Positions 1 through 7,802 of a stretch of DNA of 64,000 bases are shown piece by piece. Below the pieces are notes generated by a model. That model was not told where the DNA came from and made no database searches. It saw only the letters and a list, made by a program, of their open reading frames with translations. Each line of letters begins with the position of its first letter. Within the stretch, counting starts at the first letter, position 1. This DNA is from Chloroflexota bacterium (lineage in GTDB: Bacteria; Chloroflexota; Anaerolineae; UBA4142; SHND01): contig JACQWQ010000062.1 of assembly GCA_016209205.1 (NCBI GenBank), positions 1-64,000 on the forward strand, in the 5' to 3' direction. The position numbers and the translations under genes are program-made.

Positions 1-1995
1 GCTCACGAGCGCATGAAACGTCGCTTCCAAGATCGCGGGCGCTTGCGCGTCGTGTGTCATTTTGCCGTCCCACGCTTTCACATAGTCCAGCGCGCGCCGC
101 GACAGAAAATCGTCGGTGGGGAGTTCTTGCACGTATTTGGCCAATTCGACCAACGGCAGTGAGTACACATCGCCCTGAATGGCAGCCAAGTCGGCGGCAG
201 ATAATTTGTCTTGAGCTTGGAGCAGCTCGGTAATGCGCGCCGCGCGATACGGCGCAGACCAGTCGCGCGTGATGAGATACTTGTACGTGTTGGGCGCAAC
301 CTGATTGTTGGCTGTGGCGATAAAATGATTCGACGGGTTCAAGACCATCGGCAGTTCGTCGAACGGAATATAGCCGGTCCATTCGTTTTCGCCCGTCCAG
401 CCGGGTACCGGGACCGTGCCGTCACCTTGCGCGCGAATCGGGATATTGCCCGGCATTTGATAACCGATGTTGCCCTGCGCATCCGCGTACACGAAATTTT
501 GCGCGGGGGCATCCCAATCGCGCAGCGCCGCGCGAAATTCGTCCCAGTTGCGCGCGGCGTTGATGGCGGGCACCGAACGCAGCAAACGACTCGGCTCGCG
601 CAGCGCGGCAAATTGCAGCGCCAGCGGTTCGGTCACACCTTTGAATACCTCCGTCATGATCGGACCGTGCCGCGTAATTTTCACGGTCAAGTTTACGTCC
701 GGCGCGCCCTTGACGTGAATGGTTTCGTTGACGAGTTGCATGTCCTCCCACTTGCCCACGTATTCGTATTGATTCGGATTCGCGGGATTGATTTTTTCAA
801 TGAACAAGTCCTGCACATCTGGGTTCACGTTCGTCACACCCCACGCGATCCAATCATTGTGTCCGATGATGACGCCGGGGACGCCGGGGAACGCATAACC
901 GACGACGTTGAACGGACAGGTCTCCGAAATCGTGTTGCAGTGCAGCGCGTTCGTGTACCAAATCGAAGGCATCTGAATCCGTAAATGCGGATCGTTCGCG
1001 AGCAGCGGCTTGCCCGTCGTGGTCTTGGTCCCATCCACGACCCAATTGTTCGAGCCGACGCCTTCCTCGAACGTGTCGAACAGCGCGTTGAGCGCCACAA
1101 GTTTAGAAAACTTGGGCGCGCCCACATCGGATTTCCCCTCTCCTGAATTCACGCTGCGATTTGAGACAAGAGCTACGCGCCCTACATCGGATTTCCCCTC
1201 TCCTGAATTCACGCTGCGATTTGAGACAAGAGCTACGCGCCCTACATCGGATTTCCCCTCTCCTGAATTCACGCTTGTAGAATTCAGGAGAGGGGACAGG
1301 GGTGAGGCATAATTTTTCACGTCGGGTGGGATAATGAACGGACCATTCGCCGGATATTCGGGAATCAACGCGCGCATCGCCGCGCCGCCCAATTCTTTTT
1401 GCAGCGCAGCGCGCAAGAGTTCGCGCTCATAGTTGCCGCCCAAATTGTACGCCATCACCTTGCCCCACACGTGCGTATCCACCGGCTGCCAATCTTGCGG
1501 CTTGTGATTGAGGAGTGCGAACTCGATGGGCAAATTATCCAGATGGGTGTGGATGAATGCGTTGACGCCCTGCGCGTATTTTTCCAAACGCGCTCGAGTC
1601 GCGGGATCTGCCGCGTCCGCGTCGCGCTGCGCCGCGCGCGCCAAGCCCATCGTGCGCAAGAACGAATCTTCGTCCACATAGTCCGCGCCAAACAATTCGG
1701 CGAGCCGCCCGTGTCCGATGGCGCGATTCATTTCCATCTGCCAGAGCCGGTCTTGGGCATGCACGTAACCTTGCGCCATATACAAGTCAGATTCGGAATC
1801 GCCGTACAGGTGCGGCACGCCGTTCTGATCGCGAATCACAATGACCGAACTTTTCAAACCGGCGAGTTGCAATGTGCCGCTCGTTTGCGGAAGTGATTTG
1901 GTAATGAACCAATAGCCCGCGCCGACTCCGGCGACAACGAGCAGCAGTAAAATTGAGATCACGACGAGCAGAATGCGTTTGATGAGGCGAAACAT
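1..1995 (-). CDS. Penicillin acylase family protein (C-terminal part cut by window edge)
   Basis: The minus-strand frame is open from an ATG at 1995 to the window edge, so the C-terminus is missing. An AGGAGAAG ribosome-binding site lies just upstream of the ATG. The product starts with a membrane anchor or signal segment (about residues 8-32), followed by the family's N-terminal signature (VIRDQNGVPHLYG) and the AQGYVHAQDRLWQMEMNR stretch. The mature beta-chain N-terminus is visible near residue 316 as GSNNWVVDG, where the Ser is the N-terminal nucleophile exposed by autoproteolysis in this family, followed by LLANDPHL. These enzymes hydrolyse amide bonds of beta-lactams, acyl-homoserine lactones or related substrates outside the membrane; the substrate here cannot be told. 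The spacer just before the nucleophile contains a 20-residue tandem repeat (see repeat entry). Family assignment is sure, substrate is not. Confidence 0.93.
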   Translation of the reverse strand, partial: MFRLIKRILLVVISILLLLVVAGVGAGYWFITKSLPQTSGTLQLAGLKSSVIVIRDQNGVPHLYGDSESDLYMAQGYVHAQDRLWQMEMNRAIGHGRLAELFGADYVDEDSFLRTMGLARAAQRDADAADPATRARLEKYAQGVNAFIHTHLDNLPIEFALLNHKPQDWQPVDTHVWGKVMAYNLGGNYERELLRAALQKELGGAAMRALIPEYPANGPFIIPPDVKNYASPLSPLLNSTSVNSGEGKSDVGRVALVSNRSVNSGEGKSDVGRVALVSNRSVNSGEGKSDVGAPKFSKLVALNALFDTFEEGVGSNNWVVDGTKTTTGKPLLANDPHLRIQMPSIWYTNALHCNTISETCPFNVVGYAFPGVPGVIIGHNDWIAWGVTNVNPDVQDLFIEKINPANPNQYEYVGKWEDMQLVNETIHVKGAPDVNLTVKITRHGPIMTEVFKGVTEPLALQFAALREPSRLLRSVPAINAARNWDEFRAALRDWDAPAQNFVYADAQGNIGYQMPGNIPIRAQGDGTVPVPGWTGENEWTGYIPFDELPMVLNPSNHFIATANNQVAPNTYKYLITRDWSAPYRAARITELLQAQDKLSAADLAAIQGDVYSLPLVELAKYVQELPTDDFLSRRALDYVKAWDGKMTHDAQAPAILEATFHALVS
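1121..1300. repeat. 60-bp tandem repeat ending in an inverted repeat, in frame within penicillin acylase
   Basis: A 60-bp unit is repeated nearly three times (1141-1200 and 1201-1260 are identical). 60 bp equals 20 codons, so the reading frame survives. Each unit carries CCCCTCTCCTGAATTC and the array ends with the reverse complement GAATTCAGGAGAGGGG, so the last copy forms a perfect 16-bp-arm palindrome, a REP-like element. It encodes extra residues in the linker before the autoproteolytic Ser. Confidence 0.9.
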
Positions 1996-2039
1996 AAACT
2001 TCTCCTTTGGTGGACCTTTTTTCGGCATGGTTCAAGTTG

Positions 2040-2180
2040 GATTACAGACACTTTTCCAACGCGAATCCACGCGAATCCAAACCAATCCCTCAATACTTCG
2101 GGACAGGTCTACGCGAAAAATTTTTGATTCGTGGCGCGGAGTTCGCGCCAATTCGCGAAGATTCGCGTTTTCCATCCGAT
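2040..2180. repeat. Degenerate CGCGAATCC / ATTCGCG short-period repeat in the spacer
   Basis: The 249-bp spacer between the penicillin acylase start and the upstream gene end is made of repeated ACGCGAATCC and ATTCGCG words. Related words recur in frame inside the neighbouring glycosyltransferase gene (4090-4185). No gene is seen here. Confidence 0.6.
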
Positions 2181-2244
2181 AACTCAATCGGCGCGCTGGA
2201 AGCTTCTGAGCAACGAAGCAAAGACCCAAGCCAGGTTGTACTCT

Positions 2245-4992
2245 TTACCATCGAAACTCTACACGCTCAAATTCCAAGTGATCGCCCACCGGGACCACAC
2301 GATCAAAGCGTTCGCCCTGCGGTTCGAGGCGTGCGCCGTCACGCGCGTTATATAGACCGAGTTGCAGTGCACCCGCGCCGCGTTGAACGTTTGCAGGAAC
2401 CACGAGTTCGAATTGGTCCAAAACGATTTCGCCTGCATTCCAGAACGAGGTCGGGTAACGATTGTTCACGGGATGCCCGTCATATTGTGCGACGACATTG
2501 CCCGTGTCGTCAAGCAGGTGGAAAAAAATCTTGTAATCCGCTGGCGGTTCACGTCGCGCCTGGAGCGCATAATGGACGCGTACGACATCTCCCGGCGCGA
2601 GATTGGCGATTTGGGTAATCGTATGTGACGGGGCAATCGGAATTCGCGCGTCCTGATGAATAACCTCTGCGCGCAAAAATTGCATTTGGAAAATATCACC
2701 AAAATCCCAAAGACGCGTGTAATAGTCTTCGACGCGCCAGGGCACTTCAATCTTGAATTGCGTCAGCACCGGCGTGATGCTGTTCCCTTCAGGGTCGCGC
2801 GCGGCTAGTGGATTGGGGCTGCCCACGCGCGCCATGCCGACCTCGACGCGTCCGAGTGGGGGAAATGTTTGTGGCGATGCCACAGGCACGCGGTATTGAT
2901 CCACAAAAATTTCACCGGGCTGCCACAAGCGCGTAGGGTGCAAACCGTTGCCCGGCAAAGCGTCCCACTGCCCGATAGAATTTCCTTCCATGTCATACAG
3001 GTGAATATACACCTGCAAGTCCTCTGAAATCGGCGCGTCGGTACGCCAGTAAAGCGTGATGGGCAATGCCGCCCCCGGCTTGACCGAATGCGCGACCTGA
3101 AAACCGACCAATTCCGGCTGCGCGCCGCCCGCGTCAAAACGAATGTGCACCGGATTCGGCACGTTCGCGTCATTCGCCCAACGCGCGGGTTGCGCATACA
3201 CGGGCGCGATGAGGAAAAACGGCGCGGCGACGGCGAACGCGAATAGAAAGCTAACGAGCAGCGCGGGCAGCACGAGCGGCGATACGCGATTGGCGATACG
3301 CGAAACGTGAAACTGCCTGTCCTGAACACAGTGAAGGATGAAACGTGAAACGTGAGACGTGAAGCGTGAAATTGCCTGTCCTGAACGGAGTGAAGGATGA
3401 GACGTGAAACTGCCTGTCCTGAACACAGTGAAGGATGAGACGTGAAGCGTGAAACGTGAAACGTGAAACGTGAAACGTGAAACGTGAAGCGTGAAACGTG
3501 AAGCGTGAAGCGTGAAACGTGAAGCGTGAAACGTCAATTCGTACAGTCCATATGCCATCAGGATTCCGACAGACGCAATCGCGGGAAAAATCAGACGCCC
3601 TTGCGAAGCATACGTCAGCAACGTCCAGCGAATCAACGCGACAAAAACGATGGCGAGATGCAGCGCGGGAATCCACAACAACAGCGGTAGGGGCAATCCC
3701 TTGTGGTTGCCCTCTGGATGGTTGCCCTCTGGAGGGTTGCCCTCTGGAGGGTTGCCCTTTGGAATGAAAATACCGCTGATGAGACCAAACAACGCAAGCA
3801 GTGTGAAAACGTCGAGAGTCGTGTACACCCATTCCGGCGCAATCACGTTCACCCCGCCAAAGTTGCCCCAAAACGAAATACGAAAGCCCTGAAATTCGTC
3901 GAGCAAACCCAACAGCGTTTGCGGCGGACGTCCACCTGCCTTTTGCAGCCACACGTTGAACGCAAGCGGATCGCCGTACAAAAAATAATTGCGCGCGAAC
4001 CACCAACCGGCGATCAATACGACAGGCAAGGTGAACAAGATCACGTTGCGAAGGAATTCCAGAAATTGAGGCAACCTATTCCGAGTGGCAAAAATTGCTT
4101 GACATCGGCAACCGCGAATCTGCGCGAAGCTGCGCGAAGAAAAACAAAACATTCGCGTAGATTCGCGTTGATTCGCGGTTGCCAAGTGATTTGTTTCCGA
4201 GCGGCTTGCTCGACGCCATGCGAGAAAAGCAATGACCATGATTGCAACGCCGACGAGCGCAATGTTTGATACTTTGGTGAGAATCGCAAATCCGACGATG
4301 ATGCCGAGAAAAAATGCGCGCCGGTTTGTCACATCGCGCGTCGCTAACCGCACTATCAAAAACAGCGCGCCCGTCGCCAGCAACGCGGCAAGCGAATCAT
4401 TGTTGACCGACGCGCTGATGAATAGAAACATTGGATTGAACGCGACGATGGCAGCGGCAAGGAGCGCGAGAGAGGGAGAGATAGAGAGAGGGAGAGAGGG
4501 AGAGAGGGAGAGAAAGAGCTCGCTTGCGATTTTGTAGGTGAGCAAGACGGTGCCCGCGCTAAATAGGACCGATAGTAAGCGGATAAGATGTACGGCGAGC
4601 GCGGTGTTTTGCCATGGGAAATTTTCCGCGCTGGTGTGCACGATCATGTTTTTGTTGCTGTATGCGAGCGGCACGCCGATTTTGGCGAACGGATTGCGCC
4701 AGAGGCGTGCTTGCAGGTCGCTGGTATCAATCCAAAACGTACTCGCGGCGGCGAGCGCATAATACAGCGGCGGCTGCCCGCCTTCTTGTTCCCACAATTG
4801 TTTTTGCCTGGGATCTTGGACCGGCAAACCGTTGCCGCGCGCAATCCACTGCACGTGCGGGTAATGCCACAATTCGTCGCCCGCTTCAAAGAGGGGCGTT
4901 GTGACGGAATACAACGCGCCGAGCGCGACGAATAACGCGACGAGGAAATAGATCGCGCGCGGGCTTGCCAGCATGTTCTTGATTCGTCCCAT
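2245..4992 (-). CDS. GT-C fold membrane glycosyltransferase (GT39/ArnT-like) with C-terminal beta-domains
   Basis: This 915-residue protein starts with a TM helix and a periplasmic loop carrying PLFEAGDELWHY, which matches the acidic catalytic motif of the first loop in GT-C/GT39 enzymes that move sugars from polyprenyl phosphates. About ten TM helices follow up to residue ~600. The last ~300 residues hold two copies of an extracytoplasmic beta-domain (about 640-770 and 790-905) with the pattern 'hxHLxDxxGxxxxQxDxxPxxxxxPTxxWxxGE'. The two downstream-facing neighbours carry the same domain, and only 5 bp separate this gene from the one before it in the operon. Four low-complexity inserts interrupt the protein in frame: around residues 158-175 (Ser/Pro/Leu), 270-305 (Arg-rich), 410-435 (NPPEG repeats) and 486-565 (FT/HxSR repeats). 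Each corresponds to a DNA repeat, so they look like later insertions into loops. Acceptor and sugar are unknown. Confidence 0.85.
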   Translation of the reverse strand: MGRIKNMLASPRAIYFLVALFVALGALYSVTTPLFEAGDELWHYPHVQWIARGNGLPVQDPRQKQLWEQEGGQPPLYYALAAASTFWIDTSDLQARLWRNPFAKIGVPLAYSNKNMIVHTSAENFPWQNTALAVHLIRLLSVLFSAGTVLLTYKIASELFLSLSPSLPLSISPSLALLAAAIVAFNPMFLFISASVNNDSLAALLATGALFLIVRLATRDVTNRRAFFLGIIVGFAILTKVSNIALVGVAIMVIAFLAWRRASRSETNHLATANQRESTRMFCFSSRSFAQIRGCRCQAIFATRNRLPQFLEFLRNVILFTLPVVLIAGWWFARNYFLYGDPLAFNVWLQKAGGRPPQTLLGLLDEFQGFRISFWGNFGGVNVIAPEWVYTTLDVFTLLALFGLISGIFIPKGNPPEGNPPEGNHPEGNHKGLPLPLLLWIPALHLAIVFVALIRWTLLTYASQGRLIFPAIASVGILMAYGLYELTFHASRFTLHASRFTLHVSRFTFHVSRFTLHVSSFTVFRTGSFTSHPSLRSGQAISRFTSHVSRFILHCVQDRQFHVSRIANRVSPLVLPALLVSFLFAFAVAAPFFLIAPVYAQPARWANDANVPNPVHIRFDAGGAQPELVGFQVAHSVKPGAALPITLYWRTDAPISEDLQVYIHLYDMEGNSIGQWDALPGNGLHPTRLWQPGEIFVDQYRVPVASPQTFPPLGRVEVGMARVGSPNPLAARDPEGNSITPVLTQFKIEVPWRVEDYYTRLWDFGDIFQMQFLRAEVIHQDARIPIAPSHTITQIANLAPGDVVRVHYALQARREPPADYKIFFHLLDDTGNVVAQYDGHPVNNRYPTSFWNAGEIVLDQFELVVPANVQRGAGALQLGLYNARDGARLEPQGERFDRVVPVGDHLEFERVEFRW
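3296..3540. repeat. Short-period CGTGAAA repeat array inside a coding region
   Basis: Roughly 240 bp of repeated ACGTGAAACGTGAAGCGTGA words are interspersed with three copies of a ~25-bp word (TGCCTGTCCTGAACACAGTG-type, at about 3313, 3372 and 3410). The array lies in frame in the GT-C gene and encodes HxSRFT-type repeats between TM helices. The CCTGTCCTGAA word recurs inside the next gene (6656-6720). Confidence 0.9.
3683..3772. repeat. GTAGGGGCAATCCC dispersed repeat plus GGGTTGCCCTCTGGA tandem array, in frame
   Basis: GTAGGGGCAATCCCTTGTGG is followed by TTGCCC and four copies of a ~14-15 bp GGTTGCCCTCTGGA unit. The first part is the exact reverse complement of 9734-9759. In the GT-C protein it encodes NPPEG repeats and KGLPLPLLLW. 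Confidence 0.85.
4464..4518. repeat. GAGAGGGA microsatellite inside a coding region
   Basis: A (GAGAGGGA)n-like purine tract of about 50 bp encodes a Ser/Pro/Leu-rich stretch in a loop of the GT-C protein. Confidence 0.85.
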
Positions 4993-4997
4993 TCGTG

Positions 4998-7802
4998 TTA
5001 TTCGCGGATCGTAATCACATCGCCGAGCAAAACGCGATTGTCCGGCAGCGGCGCGCCGAACGTATCGCGCAGCGGCACGCGCGCGCCGGTGGTTTCGTCG
5101 TACATGCCAATCGCAAGGCGATACGCGCCCGGGGCGAGATCGTTCGGCAAAACCAGCGCGTATTCATCGGTGACATATTCACCGGGGAACCAGCGCTGCG
5201 TCGGCAATGCGCCGCGCTGCGGAATCGAATCTTGCTGTGCGCGCAGCGCGCCGTTCGCATCGAGCAGGTGCACGAACACCTTGTAACTTGTATCCGGCGT
5301 TCTGTGCGCGTTCCAAAACAGCGTGAGCGGCAAGGTTTCGCCCGCGCGAAATTGCGTGCGCTCCAATTTGTAACCGAGCAATTGCATTGTATCGCCGACG
5401 ATGACGAGCTGTGGGCGCGGAATGATTGGCGCGCCGAATTTCCGTTGACTCGCGCCGAGGGCAACCCGAATTTCGGGCAGCGTTTGTCCATTCAATGCCA
5501 GCACAATGCGCGCATAACCGAGCGCGGCGGTCGGCGGGATGGTCAGGTTGTGACGCGCGCGAATGATTTGTTGCGGGTTGAATTCACCACTCGCCCCGGG
5601 CAACAACGCGCCTTGATACAAAACAGATTCGACCGCATTTGCATCCCGCAATTTAATTTCAAACTGCGCATCGCCGCGCGCCAACCCTTGCCACCAACTC
5701 GAAAACTCGACGAGATCGCCGCCGCGCGGTTCGACACTATTGACGCCATAACCCCAAAATTTCGCGTCTGTGAATTCTGCCTTGAGCGGACGCGGGATGT
5801 GCAGCACCTCGGCTAACGCGGCTCGCTCCGAAGCCACAACGTCGAGCGGGCGCGCAAGCGTGTTGCTCTCGCCGACGATGGGCAGCGCGTATTGCGAATC
5901 GCGTTCCAACGCCGCGAGTTCCAACATGTATTTGCCCGGCGGCGCGTCGGGTGGAATAAAAATGCCCTGTAGGTCACGCCCGCTTTTCCCGTCAGGCGCA
6001 CTCGCGCGCCCGCCAAAGGGCAGCGTCTCGCGTTCCACCCACACGCGGTCGCGCGCATCGCGCACGCGCAGGATCAAGCGCGTCTTTTCTAACGGCGCGT
6101 CGGGCGACCAATTCAATACCACCGGCAGCAGGTCTCCCGCGCGCGGTCGCGCTGCAGTGCTGAGTGACTGCAATTCGTCGTCTGCGCCAAATTTTTGCGT
6201 GTCGTCCGCGCGGCGCGTCGCCGTACGCGAACTGACGCGCCACAACGATGCGTAGGGCGTGAGATCGAAACGCGTAAAATCATTCAAAGTTTCGGTGTCG
6301 TCGGGATGACGCGTCAAATAAACGCTCGTCCCGTTTTGCAAATCGCGCCGCACTTGCGCGGCAAGGTCGCCCTGGGGCGCGAACGCGAGTTGGTCCTGGT
6401 GAATAATAATTTTGTCGCGTTTCAAATCTCGCCGCGCGTTTTCCACGTACTGATAATACTCGAACGGCGTCAAATCTTCCCACGGACCCATGATGATTAT
6501 GTTTTCTTCCAGCGGCTGGGCGAGAATTTCTTGCCAGCGCGCGTCCGCCGCGTCGTTGTTGCTCTGGTCGTTGCGCGGAAAATTTGTCCACAGCAAGAAC
6601 GCGCAAACGCCAATCAAGGCGAACGTGACGGATGCGATGACCGCGCGGCGTAAAACTGCCTGCCCTGAGAGTAGCGAAGGGTCATGCTGCCTGCCCTGAA
6701 TGCAATGAAGGGTCAAACGTGTGGCGAGCCAGTCCAACGCGAGCGCCAAGCCAATGCCGACAAAAAACAAAAATGTCAGATACGACGGAATGAAAAAAAT
6801 TTCGCTGTCTATGACCCAAAAGACAATCGCAAATGCGGTTTCTGCCAGATGCGCGAGGCCGAGCAGCAAGAGCAATTGACGCGGCGGCAGATTTTTTGGA
6901 AAACCGCGCGGCGCGCGTTGCAACGCCAGCGCGATGATTCCGAACAAACCGAACGTAAAGGCGACGATGGTGAATTGTTCGACCAACAGCGCCAAATACA
7001 CCTGGGTGATGCGTTCCCAAATAAAACCGGGCGGACCGAAACGCAAATCGTAAAGCGCGTTCATTGCAAAGATATTTATGTTGTTGCCGGGATGATATTC
7101 CACGCCCACGTCGCTCGCGCCGCGCAGAGGAATGTACAAATACAGCAGCAGCGGCAAAAGCAAAGCCGCGAGATTTTTCAACAATTCGCGCGGTCGAAAC
7201 AAGTCGCGTCCTGCGCCGAGCAGCGCGAAAATTCCCAACGCGGGCGCGAGCCAAATCATCGTGCGATGATGCGTCAGCGAGAAACCGTACGCCAAGGCGA
7301 CCCACCACAGCGGCGCGCGTCCGACCCGCCGCAAAATCGCGAGCCACAAAACCAAAACGATGAAAAACGAATTGAGTGTGTAAACATCGGGGATGAGCGC
7401 CTGCGACCACTGCACGCGCGAGACGCCGAACAAAAGCGCAGTGAGCAGCGCGACGACGCGGCGTTCCGTCAGCGTGCGCATCATGCCGTAAATCAAAACG
7501 AGCGTGAGCGCGCCAAACAATCCCGAAAACACATTCGCGCGATACGCGATAGTGCCGACGGGCATAACCAGCGTCCACAGTTTCGCCAGAATGAAATAAA
7601 GCGGATAGCCGGTGTGACTGACGCCAAGATTGTAGACATTGGTTTGAAATTCGCCCAAGTCCCCATCGAGGACCCCCGGCGCCGCCGTGCGCGCATACAA
7701 CGCGAACGACGCGAAAAACAGAACGATCACGTTGAACACATCCCAGTTGAGGTTCAACGGAGCAAGCTGTTCCGGGACGGTTTTCGTGACGCGCTGCGTC
7801 AT
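4998..7802 (-). CDS. DUF2723 family membrane glycosyltransferase with C-terminal beta-domains
   Basis: Start chosen at the ATG at 7802 (MTQRVTKTVPEQ), because it overlaps the stop of the preceding gene as ATGA; the open frame further upstream is antisense-like Arg-rich sequence read over that gene. The first TM helix is followed by APGVLDGDLGEFQ and LGVSHTGYPLYF, the DUF2723 hallmark shared with TMEM260-type protein O-mannosyltransferases (GT-C fold). About eleven TM helices reach to residue ~425. The rest is extracytoplasmic and includes a final domain with YKVFVHLLDANG and RWFPGEYVTDEY, the same beta-domain as in both neighbours. A repeat-derived insert sits near residues 361-382. It likely glycosylates a secreted or membrane acceptor together with the flanking GT-C enzymes. 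Confidence 0.85.
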   Translation of the reverse strand: MTQRVTKTVPEQLAPLNLNWDVFNVIVLFFASFALYARTAAPGVLDGDLGEFQTNVYNLGVSHTGYPLYFILAKLWTLVMPVGTIAYRANVFSGLFGALTLVLIYGMMRTLTERRVVALLTALLFGVSRVQWSQALIPDVYTLNSFFIVLVLWLAILRRVGRAPLWWVALAYGFSLTHHRTMIWLAPALGIFALLGAGRDLFRPRELLKNLAALLLPLLLYLYIPLRGASDVGVEYHPGNNINIFAMNALYDLRFGPPGFIWERITQVYLALLVEQFTIVAFTFGLFGIIALALQRAPRGFPKNLPPRQLLLLLGLAHLAETAFAIVFWVIDSEIFFIPSYLTFLFFVGIGLALALDWLATRLTLHCIQGRQHDPSLLSGQAVLRRAVIASVTFALIGVCAFLLWTNFPRNDQSNNDAADARWQEILAQPLEENIIIMGPWEDLTPFEYYQYVENARRDLKRDKIIIHQDQLAFAPQGDLAAQVRRDLQNGTSVYLTRHPDDTETLNDFTRFDLTPYASLWRVSSRTATRRADDTQKFGADDELQSLSTAARPRAGDLLPVVLNWSPDAPLEKTRLILRVRDARDRVWVERETLPFGGRASAPDGKSGRDLQGIFIPPDAPPGKYMLELAALERDSQYALPIVGESNTLARPLDVVASERAALAEVLHIPRPLKAEFTDAKFWGYGVNSVEPRGGDLVEFSSWWQGLARGDAQFEIKLRDANAVESVLYQGALLPGASGEFNPQQIIRARHNLTIPPTAALGYARIVLALNGQTLPEIRVALGASQRKFGAPIIPRPQLVIVGDTMQLLGYKLERTQFRAGETLPLTLFWNAHRTPDTSYKVFVHLLDANGALRAQQDSIPQRGALPTQRWFPGEYVTDEYALVLPNDLAPGAYRLAIGMYDETTGARVPLRDTFGAPLPDNRVLLGDVITIRE
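6656..6720. repeat. CTGCCTGCCCTGA word repeat inside DUF2723 gene
   Basis: Two copies of a ~30-bp word (CTGCCTGCCCTGAnnnnAnnGAAGGGTCA) lie in frame at a loop between TM helices. The word is closely related to the one embedded in the neighbouring GT-C gene at 3313-3430. Confidence 0.75.
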
